From positions 277,271 through 341,270 of the forward strand of contig CAMYLR010000006.1 in NCBI GenBank assembly GCA_947259315.1: a DNA stretch of 64,000 nucleotides, read 5' to 3'. Positions 1 through 10,581 of this stretch are shown here, one piece after another (positions within the stretch are counted from its first letter, which is position 1; each line of letters opens with the position of its first letter). This stretch comes from an uncultured Gemmatimonadales bacterium (GTDB lineage Bacteria > Gemmatimonadota > Gemmatimonadetes > JACCXV01 > JAHWKZ01). The translations under genes were made by a program, and so were the position numbers. The notes beneath the pieces were generated by a model. It had not been told where the DNA came from. It searched no databases and saw nothing but the letters and a program-made list of their open reading frames with translations.

Positions 1-1555
<1,555 letters not shown>

Positions 1556-1559
<4 letters not shown>

Positions 1560-2674
1560 CTCGCAGACGCGTCGCGCAACTCGACACCGGTATAGCACTC
1601 GCCGCGTAAAGACAGGACGTCGATTCCACTCTCGGTGACGAGCACGTCATCCTCCCACCTCACACCAAACCGTTCGGGCAGGTAGACACCGGGCTCGACC
1701 GTCACCACATCGCCCGGGGCAACGACAGTCTCGCTATCGGCTACCAGGTACGGAGGCTCGTGAATCTCGCGACCGAGGCCGTGACCGAGGCGATGCGTGA
1801 AGTGTTCTCCGTGACCCGCCTCGCGGATCACCGAGCGCGCAACTTCATCCACATCCCCGGCGATCGCTCCCGGGCCGAGCGCCGCTAGACCGGCCTCCTG
1901 CGCTAGACGGACGAGCTCGTGGATAGCCCGATAATCCGCCGGCGCATCAGCGACCGACACGATCCCATCCTCCCACCAGAAAGACCGCGTCAGGTCGGCG
2001 CTAAAACCGTCCAACCAGCCGCCCCAATCGATGAGCACCGATTGGCCCGGTGTGAGCGCACGTTCGCTCGGCTCCCCATGCGGAACGGAGGAGCCAGGCC
2101 CGAACTGCACCAACGCCCAACCCTCAGCATGATGTTGCCGGAACCCGTCGATAAACCGGTCGCCGACGACGTGTTCGGTAAGACCCGCTTCGAGCGTCCC
2201 TAAGACCTCGCCAAAAACGGTCCAGGCGATCTCGATCGCGCGTTCGAGTAACGCCACCTCTTCTCGATCCTTCGAGCGGCGTAACCGTTCGAACAGCGGG
2301 GCACCGTCAACCAATCGCGCCGACGTGGCAGCGGCCAACCGCTCGGCGTCGTGGAACGCAGTCGATGGCTCGACGGCCCAAGTACCGCCGTTGCCAGCTT
2401 CGATCTGTTTCGCGGCGATCGCGAACGGGGCTTCGGTTTCCTCCCAACCGAGCACGTTCGCCCACTCGATCTGCGAGGCCAGATGATCTCGCTCGAACGC
2501 AGGGCATACGATCCAAGGCTCACCATCGCGTGGCACGCCGAGACACGTCAGTCGCTCGGTCCGCCACAACGACACCCCGGTCAGGTAGGTGAAGTTGACG
2601 CCCGGGGTAGCGAGCAAGCCGTCACAACCGTGCTCAATCAATCCATCCCGAGCTCGTATCCACCGCTCGCTCAT
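1556..2674 (-). CDS. M24 family metallopeptidase (Xaa-Pro aminopeptidase/prolidase-like)
   Basis: 372 aa with the pita-bread fold signature in the C-terminal two thirds: LIDWGGWLDGFSADLTRSF supplies the two aspartates, HRLGHGLGREIHEPP the histidine, VTVEPGVYL and RWEDD the two glutamates of a dinuclear metal site. The N-terminal ~130 residues look like the creatinase N-terminal domain. Expected role: cytoplasmic removal of N-terminal residues next to proline, or dipeptide cleavage. Its ATG overlaps the stop of the upstream glutaredoxin gene (ATGA), so it is the last gene of a three-gene coupled operon. Confidence 0.9.
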
Positions 2675-2949
2675 GGCTTGAGTCCCGCCAGTTTTCCTTC
2701 GCGATCATAAACCACCAGCTCGCGGTATCCGCCGATGAGCTCACCGTTGACCACGATCTGGGGAAAAGTGCGGGCGTCGGGCGCCACCTCGGCTAGACGC
2801 GCTCTTCCCTCGGGAGTGCGCAAAAGGTGCTCCTCGTGGTATGGGATTCCGCGCGCTTCCAACAACAGCTTAGCCCGGATACAAAACGAGCACGGATCGG
2901 TCGTGTAGACGACGACCCGGATGGCGTCTGCGTCGTTGGCGCCCGTCAC
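2671..2949 (-). CDS. Glutaredoxin-like protein
   Basis: 92 aa from a GTG whose GTGA overlaps the stop codon of the DAK2-DegV gene; longer in-frame extensions would lie inside that gene and have no glutaredoxin character. The start of the fold reads VVVYTTDPCSFC, giving a CxxC-type active site (CSFC), followed by RTFPQIVVNGELIGGY, the cis-proline and glutathione-binding GG of the family. A small cytoplasmic thiol-disulfide oxidoreductase. Coupled on both sides, to DegV upstream and M24 peptidase downstream. Confidence 0.88.
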   Translation of the reverse strand: MTGANDADAIRVVVYTTDPCSFCIRAKLLLEARGIPYHEEHLLRTPEGRARLAEVAPDARTFPQIVVNGELIGGYRELVVYDREGKLAGLKP

Positions 2950-4745
2950 GAAGGCGCTCGCAAGTACCCGACCGCCACCGCGCCAGGACCCGCGTGGACA
3001 CCCAGAACGGGTCCCACCTCGACGACGTCGAACTCGCTCTCCGGCGCCAGTTCGGCGAGCTCTGACCGGTAGGCGTCGGCGACCCCTGGAGCGCCCGCGT
3101 GGGCGATCCAGATTCGATCGGGACGCGGGGACTCGCGTTTTAGCGTCTTGCGGGCTCGATCGAGAATGTTCAGATGGATGCGCCCTCGGCGCGCGACACC
3201 GATCACCTTGGGTGCCCCTCGTGCGATCGGGACCGTAATCACCGGGACCAGCCCGAGTCTTTCGGCGACGCGGATCTTCCAACCCCCAACCCGTCCACCG
3301 CGCGCGAGAAACTCCAGCGTCGGGAACCCGACCCACATCCGAACGCGCTCACGAGCGTCTTCGGCGGCTGCCACCACATCCTCAACCGAGCCACCTTCTA
3401 ACGCGCACTCGGCGGCGGCCTGAACGATCAACCCTTGGGCGACCGATGCGGTGCCGGTATCGACCACCGTGACGCGACCATCACCCACGAGCTCGCTCCC
3501 CTTCCGGGCGGCATTCATCGTTCCGCTAAGAGCTGCCGACAACGACACCACGACGATCGACGTGTAGTGCTCGAATAAGTACTTGTATAGAGCGGCGTAA
3601 TCGCCCGGGGGTGGCTGGGACGTTCCAACTGTCTGCTCGCCACGTCGCAACCGTTCGTAGACCTCATCCGGATTGAGTGTCTGTTTGTCGAGATACGCAG
3701 CCGATCCGAGAAGCACGCGCAGAGGCACGACGTGGATGCGGAGATGCTGCTGATCCCGTTCCGGCAGATCTGCTGCAGTGTCCGTCACCACCGCCACCCT
3801 CTCACGACCGAATTGCTCAACGTGCTGAATCCGCATGTCGTCGGCCTTTGTTCTGACGACCTCTCCGAACTCGGCGACCGCACCAAAGACCGCCTCAGGA
3901 TCGTCAGAGTGAACGTGGACCCTCAGCCTGTGCGGTGAACCGGCGACTACCAGTGAGTCGCCAAACCGTCCGATCGCAGCGCGCACGGTCGCCAAATCGA
4001 GCCCTCGCCCCTCGACCAGACACTCGGTGCAGTAGCGGTAGGTGATCTCCTCTGGACTCTCGACGATCGCGGCGCGTTCGAGAGGTGCCGCGTGGTCGCC
4101 CTCTTCAATCACCGCGCCCGCCAATCGTCCTTCGGCGAAATGGTTGATCCCCTCGAGGAAATACACGAACCCCTGTGCGCCGGCATCCACGACACCGGCG
4201 CGAGCCAGGACCTTGAGTTGTTTCGGAGTTTCAGCGAGTGCGTCGCGCGCGGCTGTCAACGCCCCGCCGAAGACCTGCAGCAGGTCCGCACCATCCCTTG
4301 CGCTGTCGGCAGAAAACCGATCTGCCCACACCCGCATTACACTTAGGATCGTTCCCTCTCGAGGTTCCTCGAGCGCTTGTTGGGCGGCCCGGTTGGCGTT
4401 CGTGACCGCTCGCGCCAATCCCTGGCCGTTGGCTCTCTCCCAACCATCCAGAGCGGCCGCAAAACCTTCAAAGAACTGGGCTACGATCGCACCGGAGTTA
4501 CCGCACGCACCAAACAGCGCGCCGTCGGCCAACGCCCGACTGACTTTCCCGATGCTGCGGCTCCGGACCCGCTGTGCCTGCTCGACGGCGCTGACCAGGG
4601 TCGCCGCCATGTTCGTGCCGGTATCTCCATCCGGGACGGGAAACACGTTGATTCCATTGAGGTTCTCTTGCCGCTGGCTGACCCAGCGCGCAGCCGCTCG
4701 CGTCGAGCGTCTGAGCCGCACCCCATCGAGATAATGAACCGCCAT
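2946..4745 (-). CDS. DAK2-DegV fusion (FakA- and FakB-like domains in one protein)
   Basis: 599 aa. Residues about 1-200 are a DAK2/DhaL kinase domain with the ATP/Mg motif NVFPVPDGDTGTN and the later GACGNSGAI. Residues about 215-300 match the FakA middle region (ITYRYCTECLVEG). From about 315 there is a complete DegV domain (VVTDTAADLP, VGTSQPPPGDY, SLSAALSGTMNAA), the fatty-acid-binding fold. In Firmicutes FakA and FakB are separate subunits of fatty acid kinase, which phosphorylates exogenous fatty acids; here kinase and lipid carrier are in one chain. The fatty acid kinase role is inferred. First gene of an operon with glutaredoxin and an M24 peptidase; a GGGAG lies about 12 nt before the ATG. 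Confidence 0.88.
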   Translation of the reverse strand: MAVHYLDGVRLRRSTRAAARWVSQRQENLNGINVFPVPDGDTGTNMAATLVSAVEQAQRVRSRSIGKVSRALADGALFGACGNSGAIVAQFFEGFAAALDGWERANGQGLARAVTNANRAAQQALEEPREGTILSVMRVWADRFSADSARDGADLLQVFGGALTAARDALAETPKQLKVLARAGVVDAGAQGFVYFLEGINHFAEGRLAGAVIEEGDHAAPLERAAIVESPEEITYRYCTECLVEGRGLDLATVRAAIGRFGDSLVVAGSPHRLRVHVHSDDPEAVFGAVAEFGEVVRTKADDMRIQHVEQFGRERVAVVTDTAADLPERDQQHLRIHVVPLRVLLGSAAYLDKQTLNPDEVYERLRRGEQTVGTSQPPPGDYAALYKYLFEHYTSIVVVSLSAALSGTMNAARKGSELVGDGRVTVVDTGTASVAQGLIVQAAAECALEGGSVEDVVAAAEDARERVRMWVGFPTLEFLARGGRVGGWKIRVAERLGLVPVITVPIARGAPKVIGVARRGRIHLNILDRARKTLKRESPRPDRIWIAHAGAPGVADAYRSELAELAPESEFDVVEVGPVLGVHAGPGAVAVGYLRAPS

Positions 4746-4778
4746 GGGTCCACTCTACTCCCGTTTGAACCTAAACAA

Positions 4779-4800
4779 AAGGCATCCGCGTCCGGATGCC
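4779..4800 (-). terminator. Rho-independent terminator after the HU gene
   Basis: Perfect 9-bp stem AGGCATCCG/CGGATGCCT around a 4-nt loop; on the minus strand the stem is followed by TTTTGTTTAGG. It lies 34 nt after the HU stop codon and only 33 nt before the start of the DAK2-DegV gene. Confidence 0.85.
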
Positions 4801-4834
4801 TCTTGCTGCCGTTTCTTTGGCCTGCCAGCGGGAA

Positions 4835-5125
4835 TTACTTGTCTACTCGGTCCTTGAGGCCCTTGCCAGCCTTGAAAGCCGGGTAACGGGCAGCAGAAAT
4901 CTTAATCGTCTCACCCGTCTGCGGATTACGCCCCGTGCGGGCTTTCCGCTTCCGTTGCTCGAAAGTCCCAAACCCAGTGATCTGGACCCGACGTCCAGCT
5001 CTTAGCTCGCTAGAGATGATCCCCCCTCGCTCGGTGGAAAACAACGCGTTAAGCGTGTCCTCCGCGTCTCTCTTGGTGAGACCCGTCTTGCGGGCCAAGG
5101 CGTCACGCAACTCGGTTTTGTTCAT
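4835..5125 (-). CDS. hup: HU-family DNA-binding protein
   Basis: 96 aa, normal HU length. It begins MNKTELRDALARKTGLTK and carries the DNA-binding arm signature GFGTFEQRKRKARTGRNP followed by KISAARYPAFKAGKGLK, as in HU/IHF proteins. A nucleoid-associated dimer that bends DNA. A GGAGG sits about 10 nt before the ATG, and a strong terminator follows, so it is probably a monocistronic, highly expressed unit. Confidence 0.96.
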   Translation of the reverse strand: MNKTELRDALARKTGLTKRDAEDTLNALFSTERGGIISSELRAGRRVQITGFGTFEQRKRKARTGRNPQTGETIKISAARYPAFKAGKGLKDRVDK

Positions 5126-5185
5126 GCGAACTCTAACCTCCAGGTCAAGATTCTTGTCTGCGGGGAAAGGCGTTACTATCGGACA

Positions 5186-6004
5186 TTACGCTTCTGTGGC
5201 GGGGGTGTCAACAGCCGTTCGGCCAGCAATCACGCGGCGGAGCCGTTCCGGGAAGTCCGAGATCAGCCCATCCACTCCGAGGTCGAGAAGCGCGTTCATC
5301 TCGTCGACCTCATTCACGGTCCAGACAAACACTTCGCGATCGATCGCGTGAGCGGCCCGGACAAAAGCCTTGCTAAGGACCGGAATCCCGTTCCAGTTGA
5401 CCGGTACCGCGAACGCCGCACCGGGAGGTTCATACCCGTTCCAGCGCTTGGAGACTACCCGGCGCATGAACCCGGCCACGTCGTTGGGTCCAAACCCCGT
5501 TTGATGCTCTGGCACGAGCTCACGATATCGATTGAGCGGGCCCTGCTTTAGTGAGAACACGAGCACCCTCGACTGGGCATCCATCGCCTGCAAGACCGTG
5601 CTCAGCTGAGACTCCAGCGGCGGGTCGTCCTGCTTGATCTCAACGATGATCGAGACATCGGGAAACGTCTCCAGCACTTCGGCCAGCGTTGGGATCCCAA
5701 GTCCATGCCCGCGAAACGGAAAAGTCTCGCCGTCATCGAGCGTGAAATTGTAACCCGCATCGAGCGCCCTGAGCTTTTCCAGTGACAGGTCACGAACCTT
5801 CCCGCGACCGTTGGTCGTCCGCTCGAGAGTCGAGTCGTGGATTACGACAACCTCGCCTTCAGCAGAGGTATGAACGTCGAGCTCAAATGCCTCGGCTCCC
5901 ACTTCCAGGGCCGCCTCGAAGGCAACAAGGGTGTTCTCGGGGTGGGTGCCGCGCGCCCCGCGATGCGCGAACTGGCGCGGCTTGGGTCCATCAAAGAAAG
6001 TCAT
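5186..6004 (-). CDS. Glycerophosphodiester phosphodiesterase
   Basis: 272 aa. The TIM-barrel GDPD motifs are present in order: FAHRGARGTHPENT (catalytic His), FELDVHTSAEGEVVVIHD (Glu, Asp and second His), and near the end VFVWTVNEVDEM followed by GLISDFPERL. It hydrolyses glycerophosphodiesters to sn-glycerol 3-phosphate and an alcohol. There is no signal peptide, so it resembles the cytoplasmic UgpQ type rather than periplasmic GlpQ. It lies 9 bp after the HAD hydrolase gene and is probably co-transcribed with it. Confidence 0.93.
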   Translation of the reverse strand: MTFFDGPKPRQFAHRGARGTHPENTLVAFEAALEVGAEAFELDVHTSAEGEVVVIHDSTLERTTNGRGKVRDLSLEKLRALDAGYNFTLDDGETFPFRGHGLGIPTLAEVLETFPDVSIIVEIKQDDPPLESQLSTVLQAMDAQSRVLVFSLKQGPLNRYRELVPEHQTGFGPNDVAGFMRRVVSKRWNGYEPPGAAFAVPVNWNGIPVLSKAFVRAAHAIDREVFVWTVNEVDEMNALLDLGVDGLISDFPERLRRVIAGRTAVDTPATEA

Positions 6005-6013
6005 GCAGCCAGT

Positions 6014-6742
6014 CTAGGATCGGTCCGTCAGCCGCGCCAAGTCAGCCACGTCTCGCAAGTCCGTGACTCGTTCCGCGCCCTCGGGGAGTTCACCACCGCG
6101 ACCACCACGATCGAGCCAAATCGCTTTCCAGCCTGCATCGAGAGCAGGCTGGATGTCGTGATCGATCTGATCGCCGACCATGATCGGCGCACGATGATCA
6201 ACAAGCGGGCCGAGTGCGCGGTGCGCTGCGTCGAATGCTTCCCGTCCAGGCTTGGCCGCGGGTAAACGTCCCGAGACGAGCACCTGAGTAAAAAAACCCC
6301 CGAGTCGCAGTTGTTCGAGCAGCGGCTCGAGTCGACTGTCCCAGTTCGACAAAACGGCCAGTGGAAACCCCGCCCGCCGCAGTCGGCGCAGAGCGGGCCT
6401 AACGTCGGCCGGCACCCGCCAAGCGCACTCAGTCGCGAACCAATCGTAGGCGTGATCGAAAAAGCGCTCAAAATCAAACCCGGTAGGCAACGGACCCGCC
6501 GCGGTGATCGCACCCTCGGCGACTCGACGCCACCAATCGCGTTCCGATGTTGGATCGTAGGTGCCAAATGCAAGCGGCGGCGCAGCACCAAACGCCCTTC
6601 GAAACCCAGCCTCGAGGGCGACCGGATCGAGCGAAGCGCCCTCACGCTTGGCCAGTTCGGCGTAGGCCTCGCCAACGCCGGACTGCATTTCGACCAGTGT
6701 CCCGGCGGCGTCAAGAACGACAGTCTGCATCGCGGTCGACAA
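6014..6742 (-). CDS. HAD superfamily hydrolase (subfamily IA)
   Basis: 242 aa. Motif I is VVLDAAGTLVE: the nucleophile Asp is there but the second Asp of DxDxT is Ala, as in haloacid-dehalogenase-type members (D-A-x-G-T-L). Motif II is LAVLSNWDSRL, motif III Lys is in LPAAKPGREAF, motif IV is MVGDQIDHDIQPALDAGW. The substrate cannot be read from the sequence. A GGAGG lies 5 nt before a TTG start at 6742; an ATG four codons further in is the alternative. Divergent from lemA across 51 bp. Confidence 0.88.
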   Translation of the reverse strand: MSTAMQTVVLDAAGTLVEMQSGVGEAYAELAKREGASLDPVALEAGFRRAFGAAPPLAFGTYDPTSERDWWRRVAEGAITAAGPLPTGFDFERFFDHAYDWFATECAWRVPADVRPALRRLRRAGFPLAVLSNWDSRLEPLLEQLRLGGFFTQVLVSGRLPAAKPGREAFDAAHRALGPLVDHRAPIMVGDQIDHDIQPALDAGWKAIWLDRGGRGGELPEGAERVTDLRDVADLARLTDRS

Positions 6743-6754
6743 CGTCTCCTCCAG

Positions 6755-6783
6755 TTGTGCGTGGCACAGAGCGTGCTTAGATA
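6755..6783 (+). promoter_or_regulatory. Candidate lemA promoter (sigma-70-like and overlapping sigma-54-like elements)
   Basis: TTGTGC (6755-6760), 17 bp, TAGATA (6778-6783) fits a housekeeping promoter. Overlapping it, TGGCACAGAGCGTGCT (6762-6777) has GG and GC separated by exactly 10 bp, like a sigma-54 -24/-12 element (4 of 5 at -12). Either would start transcription within about 5 nt of the lemA ATG at 6794, and there is no Shine-Dalgarno. Which is used cannot be decided here. Confidence 0.4.
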
Positions 6784-6793
6784 CTGTCTAACC

Positions 6794-7375
6794 ATGTCCA
6801 GCGCCATTCTCATCCCGATCGTCGGAATCGGCATCGTCGCGCTCTGGGTAGCGTGGCTATTCAATAGCCTGGTCGGGCTCAGAAACCGACTCCGGGGCGC
6901 GTGGGGAGACATCGACGCTTTCCTCAAGCGCAGAGCCGATCTCATCCCCGGCGTCGTGGCTGCGGTCCGCGGGTACGCCGCGCATGAGGAACGCACGTTG
7001 GAAGGCGTCACGGCAGCGCGAACGACAGCGATGCTGGCCGGCGGCGGGCCCGAGGGAACGGCATCACGAGCTGCCGCCGAGAACACACTCACGCAGCGCT
7101 TGAATCAACTGATGGCGCTGGTTGAGGATTACCCCGATCTGAAGGCGAGCACGAACTTTCTTCAGCTGCAAGAGGAGCTGACCGAGACCGAGAACCATAT
7201 CGCCAACGCTCGACGCTATTACAACGCGGTAGTGCGCGACTACAACACGCGTCGTGAGACGTTCCCCAACGTCTTGATCTCGGCGCTGCTAGGGTTTGCG
7301 CCGGGTGAGTTTTTCGAGCTCACGGATTTGGCCCAGCGCGAAGCTCCGGATGTGGGAACCACGGAGCCGGAGTGA
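6794..7375 (+). CDS. lemA: LemA family protein
   Basis: 193 aa. One N-terminal membrane helix (residues about 3-23, AILIPIVGIGIVALWVAW) is followed by the conserved LemA helices: LVGLRNRLRGAWGDIDAFLKRRADLIP, then YPDLKAS-NFLQLQEELTETE, IANARRYYNAVVRDYN, and FP-N-L---GF near the end. LemA proteins are anchored with the helical domain outside the membrane; their biochemical function is not established. Its stop overlaps the GTG of the DUF2207 gene (GTGA), and lemA/DUF2207 pairs are a recurring neighbourhood. Confidence 0.93.
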   Translation: MSSAILIPIVGIGIVALWVAWLFNSLVGLRNRLRGAWGDIDAFLKRRADLIPGVVAAVRGYAAHEERTLEGVTAARTTAMLAGGGPEGTASRAAAENTLTQRLNQLMALVEDYPDLKASTNFLQLQEELTETENHIANARRYYNAVVRDYNTRRETFPNVLISALLGFAPGEFFELTDLAQREAPDVGTTEPE

Positions 7376-9168
7376 CCGTCCGCTGTGTGAGCTCGCTCGC
7401 GATCGTAGCCTTCTCATTCGCTCTCGCTTTACCCACCCAGGCTCAAGACACCGGCTGGACGATTACCCGTTTTCACGCCGATTACACCATACTCCCTGAT
7501 CGTTCGCTAGTTGTCGTCGAGACGATCGCGGTCGATTTCAACGAACTCAATCGACACGGCATCTACCGCGATATCCCGGTGAGGTACAAACGCCTCGTTG
7601 GCGATCGTGGAGTCGTGCAAGCCGGGCGGATGACCCTCGATCTCGACGTTCAGCAGGTCACCGACGGAAGTGGCAAAGAGCGGCAAACAAAGGTCAGCCG
7701 TGAGGGCAACGACCTCCGAATCCGAATCGGCGATCCCGATCGCACTGTCTCCGGCCGGCAGACCTACGTCATTGAATACACGCTTTCCGGTGGGTTGGGG
7801 TTTTTTGATGAGCATGACGAGCTGTATTGGCAGGTGACCGGCACGCGCTGGCCAGTCGAGATCGAGCGCGCATCGGCTACCGTGATGCTGCCCCAGGCCT
7901 CGGCTCGCGCACACGCCGATGCTGAAGGTTGGTCGGCTTACTGCTACGCTGGGTGGGCGGAGAGCACGAGCAACGCCCGCTGTAGCGCCGAATACGTGGG
8001 CAACGGCCAATACACATACTCGTCACAACGGCTCGGCGCCGGCGAAGGGTTGACGCTTGTGGCGGCATTTCCAAAGGGCTTAATCGCCCCGCCGACAAGA
8101 GCCGAACAAACGGGCGAGTGGCTCGTCCGTTGGGGTCCAGCGCTCTCACCGTTGTTTGCGATCGCGTTCATGTTTCAACTGTGGCAGCGCCGCGGCCGTG
8201 AGCCCGATGCGGGTAGCGTGGTTGCGACCTGGGAACCGCCAGAGGGAATTCGGCCCGGCCCAGCAGGGACACTCGTCGATCAGCGCGCCGACATGGACGA
8301 TGTCGTCGCCACGGTACTCGATCTCGCGGTCCGCGGGTACGTGGAGATCCGCGAAGTTCCACCGGATGGCATTCTAGGGCAGGTTGACGCCAATTCGTTC
8401 GCTGGGCGAGCACTGAGAACTTTGGGGCTGTCAGAGAACGACTGGCAACTCATCCAAGTCCGGGCCGACACCGACGAGCTCAAGCCGTTTGAGAAGCGAG
8501 TACTCACCGGGATCTTCGAAGGTGAATCCACGCGTCGGATGTCTGACCTCCACAATGAGTTCTACACGCGGCTGCCACAGATCCACGAGTCGCTGTATGC
8601 AGATTTGGTTCGGCAACGGTTGTTTCCAACCAGCCCACATCGCACCCGCGTCAAGTACCTCTGGATCGGTGGCGCGATCATGGCTGCGGGTGTGGCGATC
8701 GGAGCGGTGCTCAGCCATATCGTCTTGCTCATCGGCGTCGTGTTGTCTGGACTCGTGGTGCTGCTGTTCTCGTTTGCGATGCCGGTTATGACGCCGAAAG
8801 GCGCCCGGGTGAGGCGCCAACTCAAGGGGCTCGAGGAATACATACGCCGCGTCGAGAAGGCCGAGATGGAGTTCCGACATGCGCCGGAGAAAACCCCCGA
8901 GTTGTTCGAAACGCTGCTCCCATTTGCCGTGGCACTCGACGCAAGCGACATCTGGGTCAAGCAGTTCGAAGGTGTGCTCACAGCCGCGCCGGCCTGGTAC
9001 GGCAGCGATCTGTCGAATTGGAATTCGAACGCGTTCGGATCACAGATGGCGGGGTTTCAGAGCGCCGCAACACGTACGTTAGGATCCGCTCCGGGATCAA
9101 GCTCGGGTGGCGGCGGTGGCGGTTCGGTCGGCGGTGGTGGTGGTGGCGGCGGTGGTGGGAGCTGGTAG
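7372..9168 (+). CDS. DUF2207 membrane protein with N-terminal signal peptide and glycine-rich tail
   Basis: 598 aa from a GTG overlapping the lemA stop. A Sec signal peptide ends near ALPTQAQ (about residue 25). An extracytoplasmic beta domain begins with ITRFHADYTILPDRSLVVVETI and GIYRDIPVRY, typical of DUF2207. There is a membrane helix near 258-275, a cytoplasmic region, two more helices near 440-475, and a C-terminal tail ending in glycine runs and GSW. Function unknown; with LemA it is presumably part of an envelope process. Confidence 0.88.
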   Translation: MTVRCVSSLAIVAFSFALALPTQAQDTGWTITRFHADYTILPDRSLVVVETIAVDFNELNRHGIYRDIPVRYKRLVGDRGVVQAGRMTLDLDVQQVTDGSGKERQTKVSREGNDLRIRIGDPDRTVSGRQTYVIEYTLSGGLGFFDEHDELYWQVTGTRWPVEIERASATVMLPQASARAHADAEGWSAYCYAGWAESTSNARCSAEYVGNGQYTYSSQRLGAGEGLTLVAAFPKGLIAPPTRAEQTGEWLVRWGPALSPLFAIAFMFQLWQRRGREPDAGSVVATWEPPEGIRPGPAGTLVDQRADMDDVVATVLDLAVRGYVEIREVPPDGILGQVDANSFAGRALRTLGLSENDWQLIQVRADTDELKPFEKRVLTGIFEGESTRRMSDLHNEFYTRLPQIHESLYADLVRQRLFPTSPHRTRVKYLWIGGAIMAAGVAIGAVLSHIVLLIGVVLSGLVVLLFSFAMPVMTPKGARVRRQLKGLEEYIRRVEKAEMEFRHAPEKTPELFETLLPFAVALDASDIWVKQFEGVLTAAPAWYGSDLSNWNSNAFGSQMAGFQSAATRTLGSAPGSSSGGGGGGSVGGGGGGGGGGSW

Positions 9169-9172
9169 GCTC

Positions 9173-9643
9173 CTACGCCTGATCCTCACAAGCGTCCGGA
9201 ATCGCTTCGGGGTCGATCAAACACGGCTGACACAGCTCCAGCACGATCGAGGTCGTCGACTGTATTCGAGGATCCAAGGGCGCGCTAGCGCCGCACAAGA
9301 ACGGAACGACCGGCGAGAACGTGATCTCCTCCAATCTCAACGTCCCCGTCTGATCTGGAACGATCACCTCGTCGGTGGCCGTCCGCTGGCCAGCCGGCAA
9401 CACCACCGTCCCGGCCGGAGTCTCCCCTATGAACGGCGACGACAACATGTAAAACGCCTCCATCCGCCCATCGACCTTGAAGGGCTCGAGGTCGCCGGCG
9501 AGTGAGAGCTGCACGGTGACCACCGAGGTGGCAGCGCCCACTCCCTCAGGTCCAGCCGGCTCGTCGTCGCCACACGCGATCAGAATCGCGATCGCCAAGC
9601 CAAGCGAGCCGAGTCTCAGACGGTGCCACAGCGGGCCACTCAT
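9173..9643 (-). CDS. Putative lipoprotein, function unknown
   Basis: 156 aa. The N-terminus has a hydrophobic stretch ending in a lipobox-like AILIAC, followed by an acidic/proline segment (GDDEPAGPEG), as in exported lipoproteins. The rest is beta-rich without a recognised domain and has four cysteines in the last ~45 residues. Its ATG overlaps the stop of the DUF72 gene (ATGA), so it is translationally coupled to it. Confidence 0.7.
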   Translation of the reverse strand: MSGPLWHRLRLGSLGLAIAILIACGDDEPAGPEGVGAATSVVTVQLSLAGDLEPFKVDGRMEAFYMLSSPFIGETPAGTVVLPAGQRTATDEVIVPDQTGTLRLEEITFSPVVPFLCGASAPLDPRIQSTTSIVLELCQPCLIDPEAIPDACEDQA

Positions 9644-10563
9644 GACCCTCCAACGTCGAACAAACCCGGTTGCGCTGGTCGCTCTGCAGCGACATCCGCC
9701 AACGCTTCAGGGTATGCAGCGAGCAGGGATTGAGGCACCGTCACTCGTTTGCCACTAGCCCAAGCTTTGAGCTGCAATGCGTTGACGACGCCTTGACCCT
9801 GATAGTGGTTGTTGGTTATCGCGATCACCTTCTCGACGGTCGAATCGTCTGTCGCCCGCTGGATCCGTTCGACCCACGGCGCGAGCTCGTCCCTATCGTA
9901 GAGATAGTCATATCTCTCGCTCGATGGCCGTCCTTCCGCGAACCACGCATCGAAATTTCGTCCGTGGAGGCGAGCGTACGAGATCGGACCGGTACGCCGA
10001 TCCACCGCCTCTAGCGAGCCGGCGTGGAGCGGCTGGTCGATCATCGCCAGGCTGACCCCGCGCTCACCCAGCCACTGGAGCGTATCTCTATCATCCCACG
10101 ATTCGTGGCGGACTTCAAGCACCAGCGGATAGTCATCGAACGTGGCGACGACGTTCTCCAGCCATTGACGCTCTGGCGACCGGTTGCGGAACGACCACGG
10201 GAACTGTACGAGCACGGCGAGCAACCGGTCCTCTTCCGCAATCACGTCGATCCCTTCACGGTAGTCCCTGACATCGACTTGGGCCGGCGGCGCGTCGCGT
10301 TCGTGAGTGAACCGACGCCACAACTTGGCGGTGAATTGGAAGTGGGGGTGATCTCCCAGTCGTTCCACCCAAGCCCTTGTCCACGCTTTGGGCGGTGGAC
10401 GGTAGAACGACGTGTTGATCTCGATCACGTTGAAGTACTTGGCGAGATAGTCGAGGGGGTCGAAGTCGCGCCCGGCACCACTCGGGTAAACAACCCCTTT
10501 CCAATCCGCGTACGACCACCCGGCGGGGCCGATGTACAACTTGGGGTCTGCGCGCTCATTCAT
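9640..10563 (-). CDS. DUF72 family protein (YecE-like TIM barrel)
   Basis: 307 aa. It opens with LYIGPAGWSYADWKGVVYP and continues with YFNVIEINTSFYRPP and F-F-AKLW-RFTHER, the conserved beginning of DUF72 proteins. Later come VLEVRHESW and YARLHGRN, also family hallmarks. The fold is a TIM barrel; the biochemical role is not established. Follows dinB by 18 bp on the same strand and may be read from the dinB promoter. Confidence 0.92.
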   Translation of the reverse strand: MNERADPKLYIGPAGWSYADWKGVVYPSGAGRDFDPLDYLAKYFNVIEINTSFYRPPPKAWTRAWVERLGDHPHFQFTAKLWRRFTHERDAPPAQVDVRDYREGIDVIAEEDRLLAVLVQFPWSFRNRSPERQWLENVVATFDDYPLVLEVRHESWDDRDTLQWLGERGVSLAMIDQPLHAGSLEAVDRRTGPISYARLHGRNFDAWFAEGRPSSERYDYLYDRDELAPWVERIQRATDDSTVEKVIAITNNHYQGQGVVNALQLKAWASGKRVTVPQSLLAAYPEALADVAAERPAQPGLFDVGGS

Positions 10564-10581
10564 CGGGTTACCCTGACCTGC

